A stretch of 11,586 nucleotides of DNA, from contig JBEKVR010000152.1 of the NCBI GenBank assembly GCA_049513815.1, positions 1-11,586 of the forward strand, read 5' to 3'. A program made the translations under genes and the position numbers. The notes under the pieces were generated by a model. That model saw nothing but the letters and a program-made list of their open reading frames with translations, was not told the origin of the DNA and made no database searches. This DNA comes from Roseiarcus sp049513815. Its GTDB lineage: Bacteria > Pseudomonadota > Alphaproteobacteria > Rhizobiales > Beijerinckiaceae. The stretch's first letter is position 1. Each line of letters begins with the position of its first letter. Below, piece after piece: positions 5,935 through 11,586 of this stretch.

Positions 5935-7238
5935 TTCGCGGCGCTCGTCTCTGTCGCCGCGGCGCCGAGGCCGAACAGGCCGAGCAGAGTCGGACGCGGC
6001 TGGCTTTCGTCGCGGGTGTGAATGGTGGCGACGACCGAGAGCCCCGAGCGCAGCGGCTCGCGCGCCAGCGCTTCCGCCGCGATCGCAATCCTCACCGTCA
6101 CCCGCTGCACGACCTTGGTGAAATTGCCGGTGGCGTTGTCTGGCGGCAGAAGCGAGAACTGCGCGCCTGAAGCGGGCGAAACCGATTCGACGACGCCCGC
6201 CACGACCCGTCCGTCAAACGAATCGACCGCGATATCAGCCCTTTGTCCTGGGCGAATCGCGTCGAGCTGAGTTTCCTTGAAATTGGCGTCGATATAGGCC
6301 GACTGCGTCGGCACAACCGCCAGCAGACGCGTGCCCGGCATCGCATACTGGCCGACCACCGCCGCCTTGTTGCCGACGACGCCGTCGAACGGCGCGCGAA
6401 TTTCGGTAAAGGAGAGATCGCGTTCGGCCTTGGCCTCGGCGGTGACGAGTTCGCCGCGCACGCGCTCGGCTTCGGTCCGCTCGGCCTTGAGCACCTCGGC
6501 GGCGTCCTTGGCGCCGGCGAGCGCGGCGACGGCGGCGGTCTTGGCGGCGAGCGCCGCGGCCAGCGTCGCGGCGGCGCGGGCGCGGTCGGCGGTCGCCTGT
6601 TCGAGGCGCTGCTGCGAGCCGAAAGCGACGTTGGCGAGTTTCTGCGAACGGTCGAGTTCGAGCGCGGCGCGCTTTTCGTCGGCGACTGCGCCTTCCGCCT
6701 GGGCGTCGGTCGAGGCGATCTGGGCCGTGGCCTGGTCGATCGCCGCGTTCTGCGCCTCGATCTGCCGGCCGAAGCGCGCGATCGTCGCGTCCTGGGTGGC
6801 GATCTTGGCTTTGGCGGCGTCGACCGCGAGGCGATAGTCGCCGTCGTCGATGCGCGCCAGCAGGTCGCCGGCATGAACCTTCTGGTTTTCGGCGACCGGG
6901 ACTTCGACGATGTGCCCGGCGACCTTGGCGGCGATCACGGAAGCATCGGCGCCGACATAGGCGTCGTCGGTCGAGACGAGGAAGCGCCCCTCGACGAACC
7001 AATTGTAGCCCCAATAGGCGCCATAGCCGAGCGCGGCCAAGGCGATGAGCGGCAGGACGAAGCGCCGCGGCGAGCGTGCGCGGCCGGGGGCGGTGGGAGG
7101 AGCGCCCCCAGCCGGCGGCTCGGCCGCGTCGCGACCCAGCGTTGCGATCTGTCCCGGTTCGCGCATCGGCGCGAGCGCGCCGGGCTCGCGCGCCGGCGCT
7201 CGGGCAAGTGGAGCGGTCTGGGCTTGGTCCTGTGACAT
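5931..7238 (-). CDS. emrA: EmrA/HlyD-type membrane fusion protein (efflux periplasmic adaptor)
   Basis: This 435-residue adaptor links the EmrB pump to an outer-membrane channel. Layout: a Pro/Ala-rich cytosolic N-terminus (1-55), one membrane anchor (60-79), the EmrA hallmark STDDAYVGAD (89-98), a first biotinyl-lipoyl half (about 98-135), a long Ala-rich coiled-coil hairpin (about 138-290), the second lipoyl half with LSFTEIRAPFDGVVGNKAAV, then a beta-barrel domain. The C-terminus ends in a short Ala/Thr tail. The frame is also open from an ATG at 7277, but that ATG lies on an operator and would add operator-encoded residues. The ATG at 7238 is preferred although its ribosome site (GGGGCG region) is weak. 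First gene of the emrAB operon, transcribed away from the TetR gene. Confidence 0.92.
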   Translation of the reverse strand: MSQDQAQTAPLARAPAREPGALAPMREPGQIATLGRDAAEPPAGGAPPTAPGRARSPRRFVLPLIALAALGYGAYWGYNWFVEGRFLVSTDDAYVGADASVIAAKVAGHIVEVPVAENQKVHAGDLLARIDDGDYRLAVDAAKAKIATQDATIARFGRQIEAQNAAIDQATAQIASTDAQAEGAVADEKRAALELDRSQKLANVAFGSQQRLEQATADRARAAATLAAALAAKTAAVAALAGAKDAAEVLKAERTEAERVRGELVTAEAKAERDLSFTEIRAPFDGVVGNKAAVVGQYAMPGTRLLAVVPTQSAYIDANFKETQLDAIRPGQRADIAVDSFDGRVVAGVVESVSPASGAQFSLLPPDNATGNFTKVVQRVTVRIAIAAEALAREPLRSGLSVVATIHTRDESQPRPTLLGLFGLGAAATETSAAK

Positions 7239-7257
7239 GGGCTGCGCCCCACATTGG

Positions 7258-7276
7258 TGACCGAACCGTTCGGTCA
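7258..7276. promoter_or_regulatory. TetR-family operator 1 (emrA side)
   Basis: The 19-bp site TGACCGAACCGTTCGGTCA has perfect 9-bp arms around a central C (7267). It lies at about +4 to +22 of the predicted emrA transcript and 20 bp upstream of the emrA start codon. An identical 18-bp copy lies 61 bp away beside tetR. Size and symmetry fit TetR-family binding sites; assignment to the adjacent regulator is inferred from position. Confidence 0.85.
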
Positions 7277-7283
7277 TTTTAGG

Positions 7284-7312
7284 TTGACATATCGCGGCCG
7301 GGCGTCTAAATC
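7284..7312 (+). promoter_or_regulatory. Predicted tetR promoter
   Basis: A perfect TTGACA (7284-7289), a 17-nt spacer and TAAATC (7307-7312) predict a start near 7319, directly before operator 2. An alternative -10 CTAAAT at 16-nt spacing is equally weak. The -35 is convincing, the -10 less so. Confidence 0.5.
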
Positions 7313-7314
7313 AA
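7286..7314 (-). promoter_or_regulatory. Predicted emrAB promoter
   Basis: On the minus strand, TTGATT (7309-7314), an exact 17-nt spacer and TATGTC (7286-7291) predict a start near 7279, directly before operator 1. The -10 overlaps the -35 of the opposing tetR promoter. Hexamers are only moderate matches. Confidence 0.5.
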
Positions 7315-7319
7315 GCCCC

Positions 7320-7337
7320 GACCGAACCGTTCGGTCA
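7320..7337. promoter_or_regulatory. TetR-family operator 2 (tetR side)
   Basis: GACCGAACCGTTCGGTCA is identical to 18 of the 19 bases of operator 1, with 8-bp arms around a central C (7328). It ends 4 bp before the tetR start codon and would block both transcription initiation and early elongation of tetR. Its left edge lies 6 bp upstream of the emrAB -35. Confidence 0.85.
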
Positions 7338-7341
7338 AAAT

Positions 7342-8022
7342 ATGATGGACGATATGGCCGACGCAGTTTTGCCGACGGGGACGACGGGCGCGCAGGAAAT
7401 CGGCCAGCCGGCGGCCGACGACGGCGTAAAGCGGCGGCAAATCATCGAAGGCGCACGCGAGATCTTCATGTCGGCGGGCTTCGACGCCGCCAGCATGAAC
7501 GACATCGCGCGGGCGGCGGGCGTCTCCAAGGGAACGCTCTACGCCTATTTCGACTCCAAGGTCGCGTTGTTTGAGGCGCTGATCCGCGAAGAGCGCGCTC
7601 ACCAACCCGAGCGCAACATGATGTTCCCGGCCGACGAGCCCGACCCAGCGAAAGCGCTGGCGATCTACGGCCGCCTGCTCGTAGCGCACATCACCCAGAC
7701 GGAGGCGCTCACCCAAGCCCGCGTGGTCGCTTTCGCCGCGGCGAAATTCCCGCGCCTCGGCCAGGCGTTCTACGAAGCAGGCCCCCTGTTTGGCGTGCTC
7801 AAGCTAAAGGATCGGCTCGACGCGTTCGTCGCCGCGGGGACTCTCCAGATCGACGACACCACGCTGGCGGCGCGTCAGTTCATCGATCTGTGCATGGGCG
7901 ACATCCTCAAACGGCTGCTGTTCATGGTTGTTACGTCGCTGTCGCAGGAGGAGATCGACCTCACCGTCGACTCGGCGGTCGCTGTGTTCCTCAAGGCCTA
8001 CGGCGCGCCGCCGCGCGGCTGA
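7342..8022 (+). CDS. TetR/AcrR-family transcriptional repressor, divergent from emrAB
   Basis: This 226-residue regulator is probably the autorepressor and repressor of emrAB. A TetR_N DNA-binding domain spans about 31-80: RRQIIEGAREIFMSAGF, then the helix-turn-helix DIARAAGVSKGTLYAYF (54-70) and DSKVALFEALI. The C-terminal ligand and dimer domain (about 95-220) resembles the AefR-like group of AcrR-type regulators. The N-terminal extension of about 30 residues before helix 1 is polar and probably disordered. Possible ATG starts are 7342, 7345 and 7354; none has a recognisable Shine-Dalgarno site because operator 2 fills the space just upstream, so the start is uncertain and the leader is very short. 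The inducer is unknown but is likely a pump substrate, as for other divergent tetR-efflux pairs. Confidence 0.9.
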   Translation: MMDDMADAVLPTGTTGAQEIGQPAADDGVKRRQIIEGAREIFMSAGFDAASMNDIARAAGVSKGTLYAYFDSKVALFEALIREERAHQPERNMMFPADEPDPAKALAIYGRLLVAHITQTEALTQARVVAFAAAKFPRLGQAFYEAGPLFGVLKLKDRLDAFVAAGTLQIDDTTLAARQFIDLCMGDILKRLLFMVVTSLSQEEIDLTVDSAVAVFLKAYGAPPRG

Positions 8023-8054
8023 CAAATCGATCGCCGCTTCGTCCGCGCTTCGCC

Positions 8055-8083
8055 TTGCCTTCGCGTCGCCGCGTCGATATAGA
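8055..8083 (+). promoter_or_regulatory. Promoter of tRNA-Glu
   Basis: TTGCCT (8055-8060), a 17-nt spacer and TATAGA (8078-8083) lie 22 bp upstream of the mature tRNA 5' end. A start near 8090 would give a short 5' leader for RNase P. The hexamers match 4 of 6 and 4-5 of 6 positions. Confidence 0.6.
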
Positions 8084-8105
8084 ACCCGCTCGCCGACCGC
8101 GGTTT

Positions 8106-8181
8106 GCTCCCATCGTCTAGCGGTCCAGGACGTCGCCCTCTCACGGCGAAAACTGGGGTTCGATTCCCCATGGGAGCGCCA
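8106..8181 (+). tRNA. tRNA-Glu (anticodon CUC)
   Basis: A complete 76-nt cloverleaf with encoded CCA. The acceptor stem GCTCCCA pairs fully with TGGGAGC, with discriminator G73. The anticodon stem TCGCC/GGCGA holds the loop CTCTCAC with anticodon CTC, reading GAG. The T-arm is GGGG-TTCGATT-CCCC. No intrinsic terminator with a U-tract is visible in the 49 bp before the convergent ldh stop. Confidence 0.95.
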
Positions 8182-8230
8182 CTTCCCGATCCGCGTCGGC
8201 GGCCAAGACCAAGCCGGCGCGCGCTCGGCT

Positions 8231-9163
8231 CTACAGCTTCACGCTCTCGGCCGCTTCCTTGAGGATGCGCGCGCTGTCGCGCAGCGCCGCGCGCTCGGCC
8301 GAGTCGAAATGGGGCAGCAGCGTGCCGCGAATCCCGCCGGCGCCGACGATGCGCGGCAGCGACAGCGTCACGTCGACGACGCCTTCGATATTCTCGGCCC
8401 GCGCCGACACGGAAAGCAGCGCGTTTTCATTGCGGCCGATCGCCTGCACGATGCGCGACAGGCCGGCGCCGATGCCGAACCAGGTCGCGCCTTTGCCGGC
8501 GATGATGCGGTCGGCGGCGCGCCGGACGTCTTCTTCGATGCGGGCCCGCCCGGCGTCGTTCAGAGGCTTGCCGAGCTGGGTGGCGACGTCGATCACCGAA
8601 AGGCTGCCGACGGTGGCCCCCGACCACCACAGGACTTCCGAGTCGCCGTGCTCGCCGACGACATAGGCGTGGACCGAGCGCGACGAAATGCCGAGATGTT
8701 CGCCGAGCAGCGAGCGGAAGCGGGCGCTGTCGAGGATCGTTCCGGAGCCGAACACCCGCCCGTCGGGCAGGCCGGATATCCGCGCGGCGATGTCCGTCAT
8801 GACGTCGACCGGATTCGAGGCGACCAGCAGGACGGCGTCCGGGGCGGCGCGGAGGACGGCGGGGATGATCTTGCCGAACACCGCCGCGTTGCGCTCGAGC
8901 AGGCCGAGCCGGGCTTCCCCCGGCCGCTGCGCGACGCCGGCCGCGAGGATGACGACGTCGGCGCCGGCCAATGCGTCGTAGCCGCCGGAGCGAACGAAGT
9001 TGGAATGGGCGAAGGGCGTCGCGTGCAGAATGTCCTGGGCCTGAGCGGCGGCCAGTTTCTCGTTGAGGTCGGTCAGGACGATCTCGTCGGCCGTCCCTTG
9101 CAGAACCATTGCATAGGCCGCGCTGCTGCCGACCGCGCCTGCTCCGACAACGCCGACCTTCAT
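8231..9163 (-). CDS. ldh: L-lactate dehydrogenase (NAD-dependent)
   Basis: This 310-residue cytosolic enzyme interconverts pyruvate and L-lactate with NADH. The Rossmann motif GAGAVG is at 7-12 and the acidic residue D32 that binds the NAD ribose is in VLTDLN. The mobile loop reads AGVAQRPGEARL: Q79 at the specificity position indicates lactate rather than malate dehydrogenase (which has Arg there), and R85 is the second loop arginine. Catalytic D145 and R148 are in TILDSARF, H172 is in GEHGDSEV, and KGATWFGIG (224-232) is typical of bacterial LDH. ATG at 9163 is chosen because AAAGGGAG lies about 8 nt upstream and the Rossmann motif begins at once. The open frame to 9370 is GC-driven. No allosteric or neighbouring lactate-transport genes are present. 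It is divergent from the acetyltransferase and convergent with tRNA-Glu. Confidence 0.92.
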   Translation of the reverse strand: MKVGVVGAGAVGSSAAYAMVLQGTADEIVLTDLNEKLAAAQAQDILHATPFAHSNFVRSGGYDALAGADVVILAAGVAQRPGEARLGLLERNAAVFGKIIPAVLRAAPDAVLLVASNPVDVMTDIAARISGLPDGRVFGSGTILDSARFRSLLGEHLGISSRSVHAYVVGEHGDSEVLWWSGATVGSLSVIDVATQLGKPLNDAGRARIEEDVRRAADRIIAGKGATWFGIGAGLSRIVQAIGRNENALLSVSARAENIEGVVDVTLSLPRIVGAGGIRGTLLPHFDSAERAALRDSARILKEAAESVKL

Positions 9164-9312
9164 GCCTCGAGCTCCCTTTCGCCGCCGAACCCGGCCGTCT
9201 TCGGACGGGCGATCCGCCCAGTCTTTGCTCGGCGCCAAACTAGCGAGGTTTCCGCTCAACCGGAAGGCGGATCGGTTGGACGACGGCGGCGATTGGGCGA
9301 TCATCCGCCGGC

Positions 9313-9329
9313 GGCCGATTCGATCGGCC
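9313..9329. repeat. Palindrome upstream of the TTG-start acetyltransferase (candidate operator)
   Basis: GGCCGATTCGATCGGCC has perfect 7-bp arms around TCG and ends 8 bp before the ribosome site of the 9349 gene. It is preceded by the 10-bp palindrome CCGCCGGCGG (9305-9314). The 185-bp divergent region (9164-9348) also contains TTCCG/CGGAA (9250-9265). No clear -35/-10 pair was found. Operator function is inferred from symmetry and position only. Confidence 0.3.
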
Positions 9330-9348
9330 TCGACGACAGGACCAGCGC

Positions 9349-9927
9349 TTGACCATCCCCGATACTCCAATCCTCGAGACGCCGCGCCTGCGTCTGCGCC
9401 CCCATCGCCTGGACGATTTCGAAAGCTACGCGGCGATGTGGGCCGAGCCGCAAGTCGTGCGCTTCATCGGCGGCAAGCCGATGTCGCGCGAGGCGGCGTG
9501 GATCCGCTTCCTGCGCCACGTCGGCCTTTGGCGTTATCTGGGGTTCGGCTTCTTTGCCCTGGAGGAGCGCGCAAGCGGCGCCTTCGTCGGCGAGGCGGGC
9601 TTCCACGATCTGCGCCGCACGATCGTCCCGTCGAACGAGGGGACAATGGAGGCGGGCTGGGCGCTCGTCCCGGCGATGCAGGGCCGGGGCCTCGCCGAGG
9701 AAGCGACGCGCGCCGCGATCGCCTGGGCCGACCGTGTCCACCCCGGCCTGCGCATGACCTGCATCATCCAGGTCGGCCATGCGGCCTCGCTGCGCGTCGC
9801 GGCGAAGCTCGGCTTCACGCCCTACGCCGAGACGACCTACCACGGCGATCTGGTGACGATGCTCGAGCGGCCGCGTCCGGCGCCGCCTCAAGCCTCGCCG
9901 AAGCCCAGCACGTCGGTCATCGAATAG
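9349..9927 (+). CDS. RimJ/RimL-type GNAT acetyltransferase
   Basis: This 192-residue GNAT enzyme belongs to the Acetyltransf_3 (RimJ/RimL-like) branch. It opens with the typical ILETPRLRLRPHRLDDFE (8-25), followed by the MEAGWALVPAMQGRGLAEEA core; the acetyl-CoA loop QGRGLA is at 111-116. GHAASLRVAAKLGF (143-156) supplies the second conserved block. RimI/J/L enzymes modify ribosomal-protein N-termini, but most relatives act on other, unknown amines, so no substrate is named. The start is TTG at 9349, chosen because AGGA (9338-9341) is 7 nt upstream and the family N-terminus follows directly. The last 13 codons, a Pro/Ser-rich tail after the domain, overlap the 3' end of dapB by 40 bp in antisense, suggesting that the original stop was lost and the frame extended. 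Confidence 0.88.
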   Translation: MTIPDTPILETPRLRLRPHRLDDFESYAAMWAEPQVVRFIGGKPMSREAAWIRFLRHVGLWRYLGFGFFALEERASGAFVGEAGFHDLRRTIVPSNEGTMEAGWALVPAMQGRGLAEEATRAAIAWADRVHPGLRMTCIIQVGHAASLRVAAKLGFTPYAETTYHGDLVTMLERPRPAPPQASPKPSTSVIE

Positions 9928-10703
9928 AGGCCCGGCTTGCGGCCGTGCGCCCATAGGGCCGCCTTGAGCGCGCCGCGCGCGAACAGCGAGCGGTCCTCGG
10001 CGTGATGGGAGAGGACGACGCGCTCGCCGTCGCCGGCGAAAATGACGCTGTGGTCGCCGACCACTGTGCCGCCGCGCAGCGAGGCGAAGCCGATCGCGCC
10101 CGGCTTGCGCGGGCCGGTGATCCCGTCGCGGCCGCGCTCGGAATGGCCCTTGAGCTCGACCGCGCGCCCGTCGGCCGCCGCTTGGCCGAGCATCAGCGCC
10201 GTGCCCGAAGGCGCGTCGACCTTCATGCGGTGGTGCATTTCGATGATCTCGACGTCGTACTCGGCCCCGAGCGCGCGCGCCGCGTCGCGCACCAAACGCG
10301 CCAGCAGGTTGACGCCGAGGCTCATGTTGCCGGAGCGGACAATCGGCGCGTGGCGCGCGGCGACGGCGATTTTTTCGAGATCGGCCTCCGTCAGGCCGGT
10401 GGTGCCGACGACATGGGCGATGCGCGCCTGGGCGGCCAGCGCCGCCATTTCGACGCTTGCCGCTGGGGAGGAGAAATCGACGATTCCGTCGGCGGCGAGC
10501 GTCGCCGGCAGCGGGTCGTCGCTGATCATAATTCCGCTCGCGCCGACGCCGGCGAGCAGACCGGCGTCCGCGCCGAGCGCCGCCGCGCCGTGGCGCTCGA
10601 TCGCGGCGGCGAGCGTCACCCCTGGCGTCTCGGCGATCGCCTTGATCAACATCCGTCCCATGCGCCCGGCGGCGCCGGTGACGATCAACCGCATGTCGGC
10701 CAT
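9888..10703 (-). CDS. dapB: 4-hydroxy-tetrahydrodipicolinate reductase
   Basis: DapB reduces 4-hydroxy-2,3,4,5-tetrahydrodipicolinate with NAD(P)H in the diaminopimelate/lysine pathway, feeding both peptidoglycan and lysine synthesis. Length 271 is normal. The nucleotide loop GAAGRMG is at 10-16, and GTTG (100-103) is the second cofactor-contact motif. The catalytic and substrate block reads IIEMHHRMKVDAPSGTAL (153-170), with H157/H158, K161 and the SGTA substrate loop. The C-terminal substrate domain is complete to LYSMTDVLGFGEA. ATG at 10703 has AAGGAG at 7-8 nt; the second Met (10694) is too far from it. It is the last gene of an operon 23 bp downstream of the DUF1330 pair and shares 40 bp of antisense 3' end with the convergent GNAT gene. 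Confidence 0.97.
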   Translation of the reverse strand: MADMRLIVTGAAGRMGRMLIKAIAETPGVTLAAAIERHGAAALGADAGLLAGVGASGIMISDDPLPATLAADGIVDFSSPAASVEMAALAAQARIAHVVGTTGLTEADLEKIAVAARHAPIVRSGNMSLGVNLLARLVRDAARALGAEYDVEIIEMHHRMKVDAPSGTALMLGQAAADGRAVELKGHSERGRDGITGPRKPGAIGFASLRGGTVVGDHSVIFAGDGERVVLSHHAEDRSLFARGALKAALWAHGRKPGLYSMTDVLGFGEA

Positions 10704-10726
10704 TGCGCTCTCCTTGATCCAAGCCC

Positions 10727-11032
10727 TCAGGCCGGCTGCGTTCCGTCGTAACCTTCGATGATCACCAGGTCGCCGCGCGAGACGCGCTGGCGGATCGCCA
10801 ATGCGCGCTGGTACTCCGGCGATTCGTAGCAGGCCAACGCGGTCGCGTAATCCTTGAATTCGATCACGACGTGGCGGCCGCGCAGCGCGCCTTCCTTCTG
10901 CGCGCTGCGCCCGGAGCGGACGAGGAACCGCGCGCCGTATTTGGCGAATGGCTCTTCGTTGGCGGCGAAATAGGCCTTGTAGCCCTCCGGGTCGTCAACA
11001 TCGACGTGGGCGATCCAATAACCCTTGGCCAT
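10727..11032 (-). CDS. DUF1330 family protein, copy B
   Basis: This 101-residue protein belongs to DUF1330, a family of small ferredoxin-like alpha/beta (dimeric alpha-beta-barrel) proteins whose biochemical role is not established. It begins KGYWIAHVDVDDPEGYKAY and contains the core strand HVVIEFKDYATALACYESPEY typical of the family, ending VIIEGYDG. The ATG at 11032 follows the stop of copy A by only 4 nt, with GAGGGGG about 9 nt upstream (inside the copy A stop region), so it is translated from the same message. A hand-made ungapped alignment with copy A gives about 37 identities in 94 positions, so they are old paralogues. dapB follows after 23 bp. Confidence 0.88.
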   Translation of the reverse strand: MAKGYWIAHVDVDDPEGYKAYFAANEEPFAKYGARFLVRSGRSAQKEGALRGRHVVIEFKDYATALACYESPEYQRALAIRQRVSRGDLVIIEGYDGTQPA

Positions 11033-11036
11033 CCGC

Positions 11037-11324
11037 TTACGCCCCCTCGACCAGCACCATTTCCATCTCGCACGCGCCTTCTCGCAGCCGGCGCGCCGCC
11101 TGATATTGCTCGGAGTAGAAGTAGCGGCGGGCGGCGTCGTAGCTGTCGAACTCGAGCACGACGTTGCGCGCGCGCGCCTTGCCTTCGAGCGCCTCGTAGC
11201 GTCCGCCGCGCGCCAGCGCCTTGCCGCCGTGATCGGCGATCGCCTTGGTCGCGGCGGCGGCGTATTTGGCGTAGGCCTCGGGATCGAGAATATCGACGCG
11301 CGTAACGACGTAGCCCTTGGGCAT
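11037..11324 (-). CDS. DUF1330 family protein, copy A
   Basis: This is a 95-residue DUF1330 protein with the same layout as copy B: KGYVVTRVDILDPEAYAKY at the N-terminus, the core strand NVVLEFDSYDAARRYFYSEQY, and the final strand MEMVLVEGA. It is probably a cytosolic dimer; no signal peptide or metal-binding cluster is visible. The frame is open to 11375, but the ATG at 11324 is chosen: AAAAGGAG lies 7 nt upstream, the family N-terminus MPKGY starts there, and the longer form would run through the predicted promoter. First gene of the DUF1330-DUF1330-dapB operon. Function is unknown; a link to amino-acid or cell-wall metabolism is suggested only by co-transcription with dapB. Confidence 0.87.
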   Translation of the reverse strand: MPKGYVVTRVDILDPEAYAKYAAAATKAIADHGGKALARGGRYEALEGKARARNVVLEFDSYDAARRYFYSEQYQAARRLREGACEMEMVLVEGA

Positions 11325-11347
11325 CGGCGGCTCCTTTTCGGCGGCGG

Positions 11348-11375
11348 AGGATAGCGTCGTCGCTGGCGCGATCAA
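11348..11375 (-). promoter_or_regulatory. Predicted promoter of the DUF1330-DUF1330-dapB operon
   Basis: On the minus strand, CTTGATC with -35 TTGATC (11370-11375), a 16-nt spacer and -10 TATCCT (11348-11353) form a typical alphaproteobacterial housekeeping promoter (CTTGAC-N-CTATCNT style). Predicted start is near 11341, leaving a leader of about 17 nt with the AAAAGGAG site in it. Confidence 0.55.
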
Positions 11376-11478
11376 GGAAGGCGTCTCGACCTGCGACGTT
11401 TCGCTCGGGGTTCGATGGCGAACCCGGCGGCCTGCAAGCGCGCCGAAGGTCCCTTCTCCCGGCTCGCGGCTACGGGAT

Positions 11479-11586
11479 TCACACGAGTGATTTGCCGCGG
11501 GCGATTGCGTAGCCGTCGAGCATAGCCGCCAAGCGGCGCCAGCCGTTGGCCATGGTTTTGGGTCCCGGCGGCTTGTAGTAGCCGTT
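11479..11586 (-). CDS. C-terminal fragment of a probable transposase (IS4-like), cut by window edge
   Basis: An open minus-strand frame enters from the right edge and ends at TGA (11479-11481), giving 35 residues. It contains YYKPPGPKTMANGWRRLAAM, then LDGYAIARGKSLV. The PPGPKT...G..RL pattern at the very C-terminus resembles the end of IS4/Tn5-like transposases, where such a block precedes the stop. That match is from memory and rests on a short piece, so a different conserved protein is possible. The gap to the DUF1330 operon (11325-11478) holds that operon's promoter and a GAAGG/CCTTC mini-hairpin (near 11444-11455), but I could not define an insertion-sequence end without seeing the other terminus. 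Confidence 0.5.
   Translation of the reverse strand, partial: NGYYKPPGPKTMANGWRRLAAMLDGYAIARGKSLV

Noticed and set aside
4609..6021. 470-codon open frame on the plus strand opposite emrB
   Set aside because: Its product is rich in Arg, Asp, Glu, Gln and Gly with no domain pattern. It is the antisense shadow of a GC-rich membrane-protein gene whose own frame carries clear EmrB motifs.
6235..7254. Long Arg/Ala-rich frames on both strands over emrA
   Set aside because: They are alternate frames of the Ala-rich coiled-coil gene with no recognisable fold.
7239..7277. Upstream ATG at 7277 as the start of emrA
   Set aside because: The ATG lies at the edge of operator 1 and the added residues would be encoded by the operator; the predicted transcript starts about there.
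7928..9352. 474-codon plus-strand frame spanning tRNA-Glu and the antisense of ldh
   Set aside because: It runs through a complete tRNA and opposite a gene with all LDH catalytic residues; the long frame reflects GC-rich third positions.
9301..10722. 473-codon minus-strand frame
   Set aside because: It overlaps dapB in another frame and the GNAT gene in antisense; the product is Arg-rich low-complexity sequence.
1..11586. CRISPR array, toxin-antitoxin pair, phage or defence island
   Set aside because: No regularly spaced direct repeats, no small paired ORFs of those families and no phage or defence genes were seen; the neighbours are housekeeping and efflux genes.

Overview
The window is GC-rich DNA with strongly GC-biased third codon positions and alphaproteobacterial-looking genes. 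Single-domain PilZ, Bax-inhibitor-like, EmrAB, DapB and DUF1330 proteins and CTTGAC/CTATC-like promoters suggest a member of the Hyphomicrobiales (Rhizobiales). That placement is inferred from gene style only. Nearly all of the window is ordinary chromosome with intact genes. The one mobile-element trace is at the extreme right edge.

Layout, left to right. (1) 1-885 is the C-terminal half of htpG (Hsp90), cut by the window edge. It converges on a small PilZ c-di-GMP-binding protein (905-1225, minus). (2) A GNAT acetyltransferase (1341-1880, minus) is divergent from a beta-hydroxyacid dehydrogenase (2035-2925, plus). (3) An elongator tRNA-Met(CAU) (2954-3030, minus) has its own clear sigma70-type promoter. 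Upstream of it is a gene-free stretch (3031-3412) with two minus-strand intrinsic terminators that bracket a candidate structured small RNA. (4) A Bax-inhibitor-1/YccA membrane protein (3413-4180, minus). (5) An emrA-emrB multidrug efflux operon (7238 down to 4339, minus, GTGA overlap) is divergent from a TetR-family repressor (7342-8022, plus). Two identical 18-bp near-palindromic operators flank two interlocked promoters between them. (6) tRNA-Glu(CUC) (8106-8181, plus) with its own promoter. (7) L-lactate dehydrogenase (8231-9163, minus), divergent from a RimJ/RimL-type acetyltransferase with a TTG start (9349-9927, plus) whose 3' end overlaps that of dapB by 40 bp. (8) An operon DUF1330-DUF1330-dapB (11324 down to 9888, minus) with its own promoter. 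(9) The last 35 codons of a probable transposase (11479-11586, minus).

The best-supported functional unit is the efflux locus. The TetR protein probably represses both itself and emrAB from two operators placed just downstream of each predicted transcription start, and a substrate of the pump is the likely inducer. The dapB operon couples lysine/diaminopimelate biosynthesis with two diverged copies of a small alpha/beta-barrel protein of unknown role.

I did not find a convincing undescribed multi-gene system. The items most worth checking are the candidate small RNA at about 3148-3320, the symmetric operator layout at 7258-7337, and the tandem DUF1330 pair ahead of dapB.
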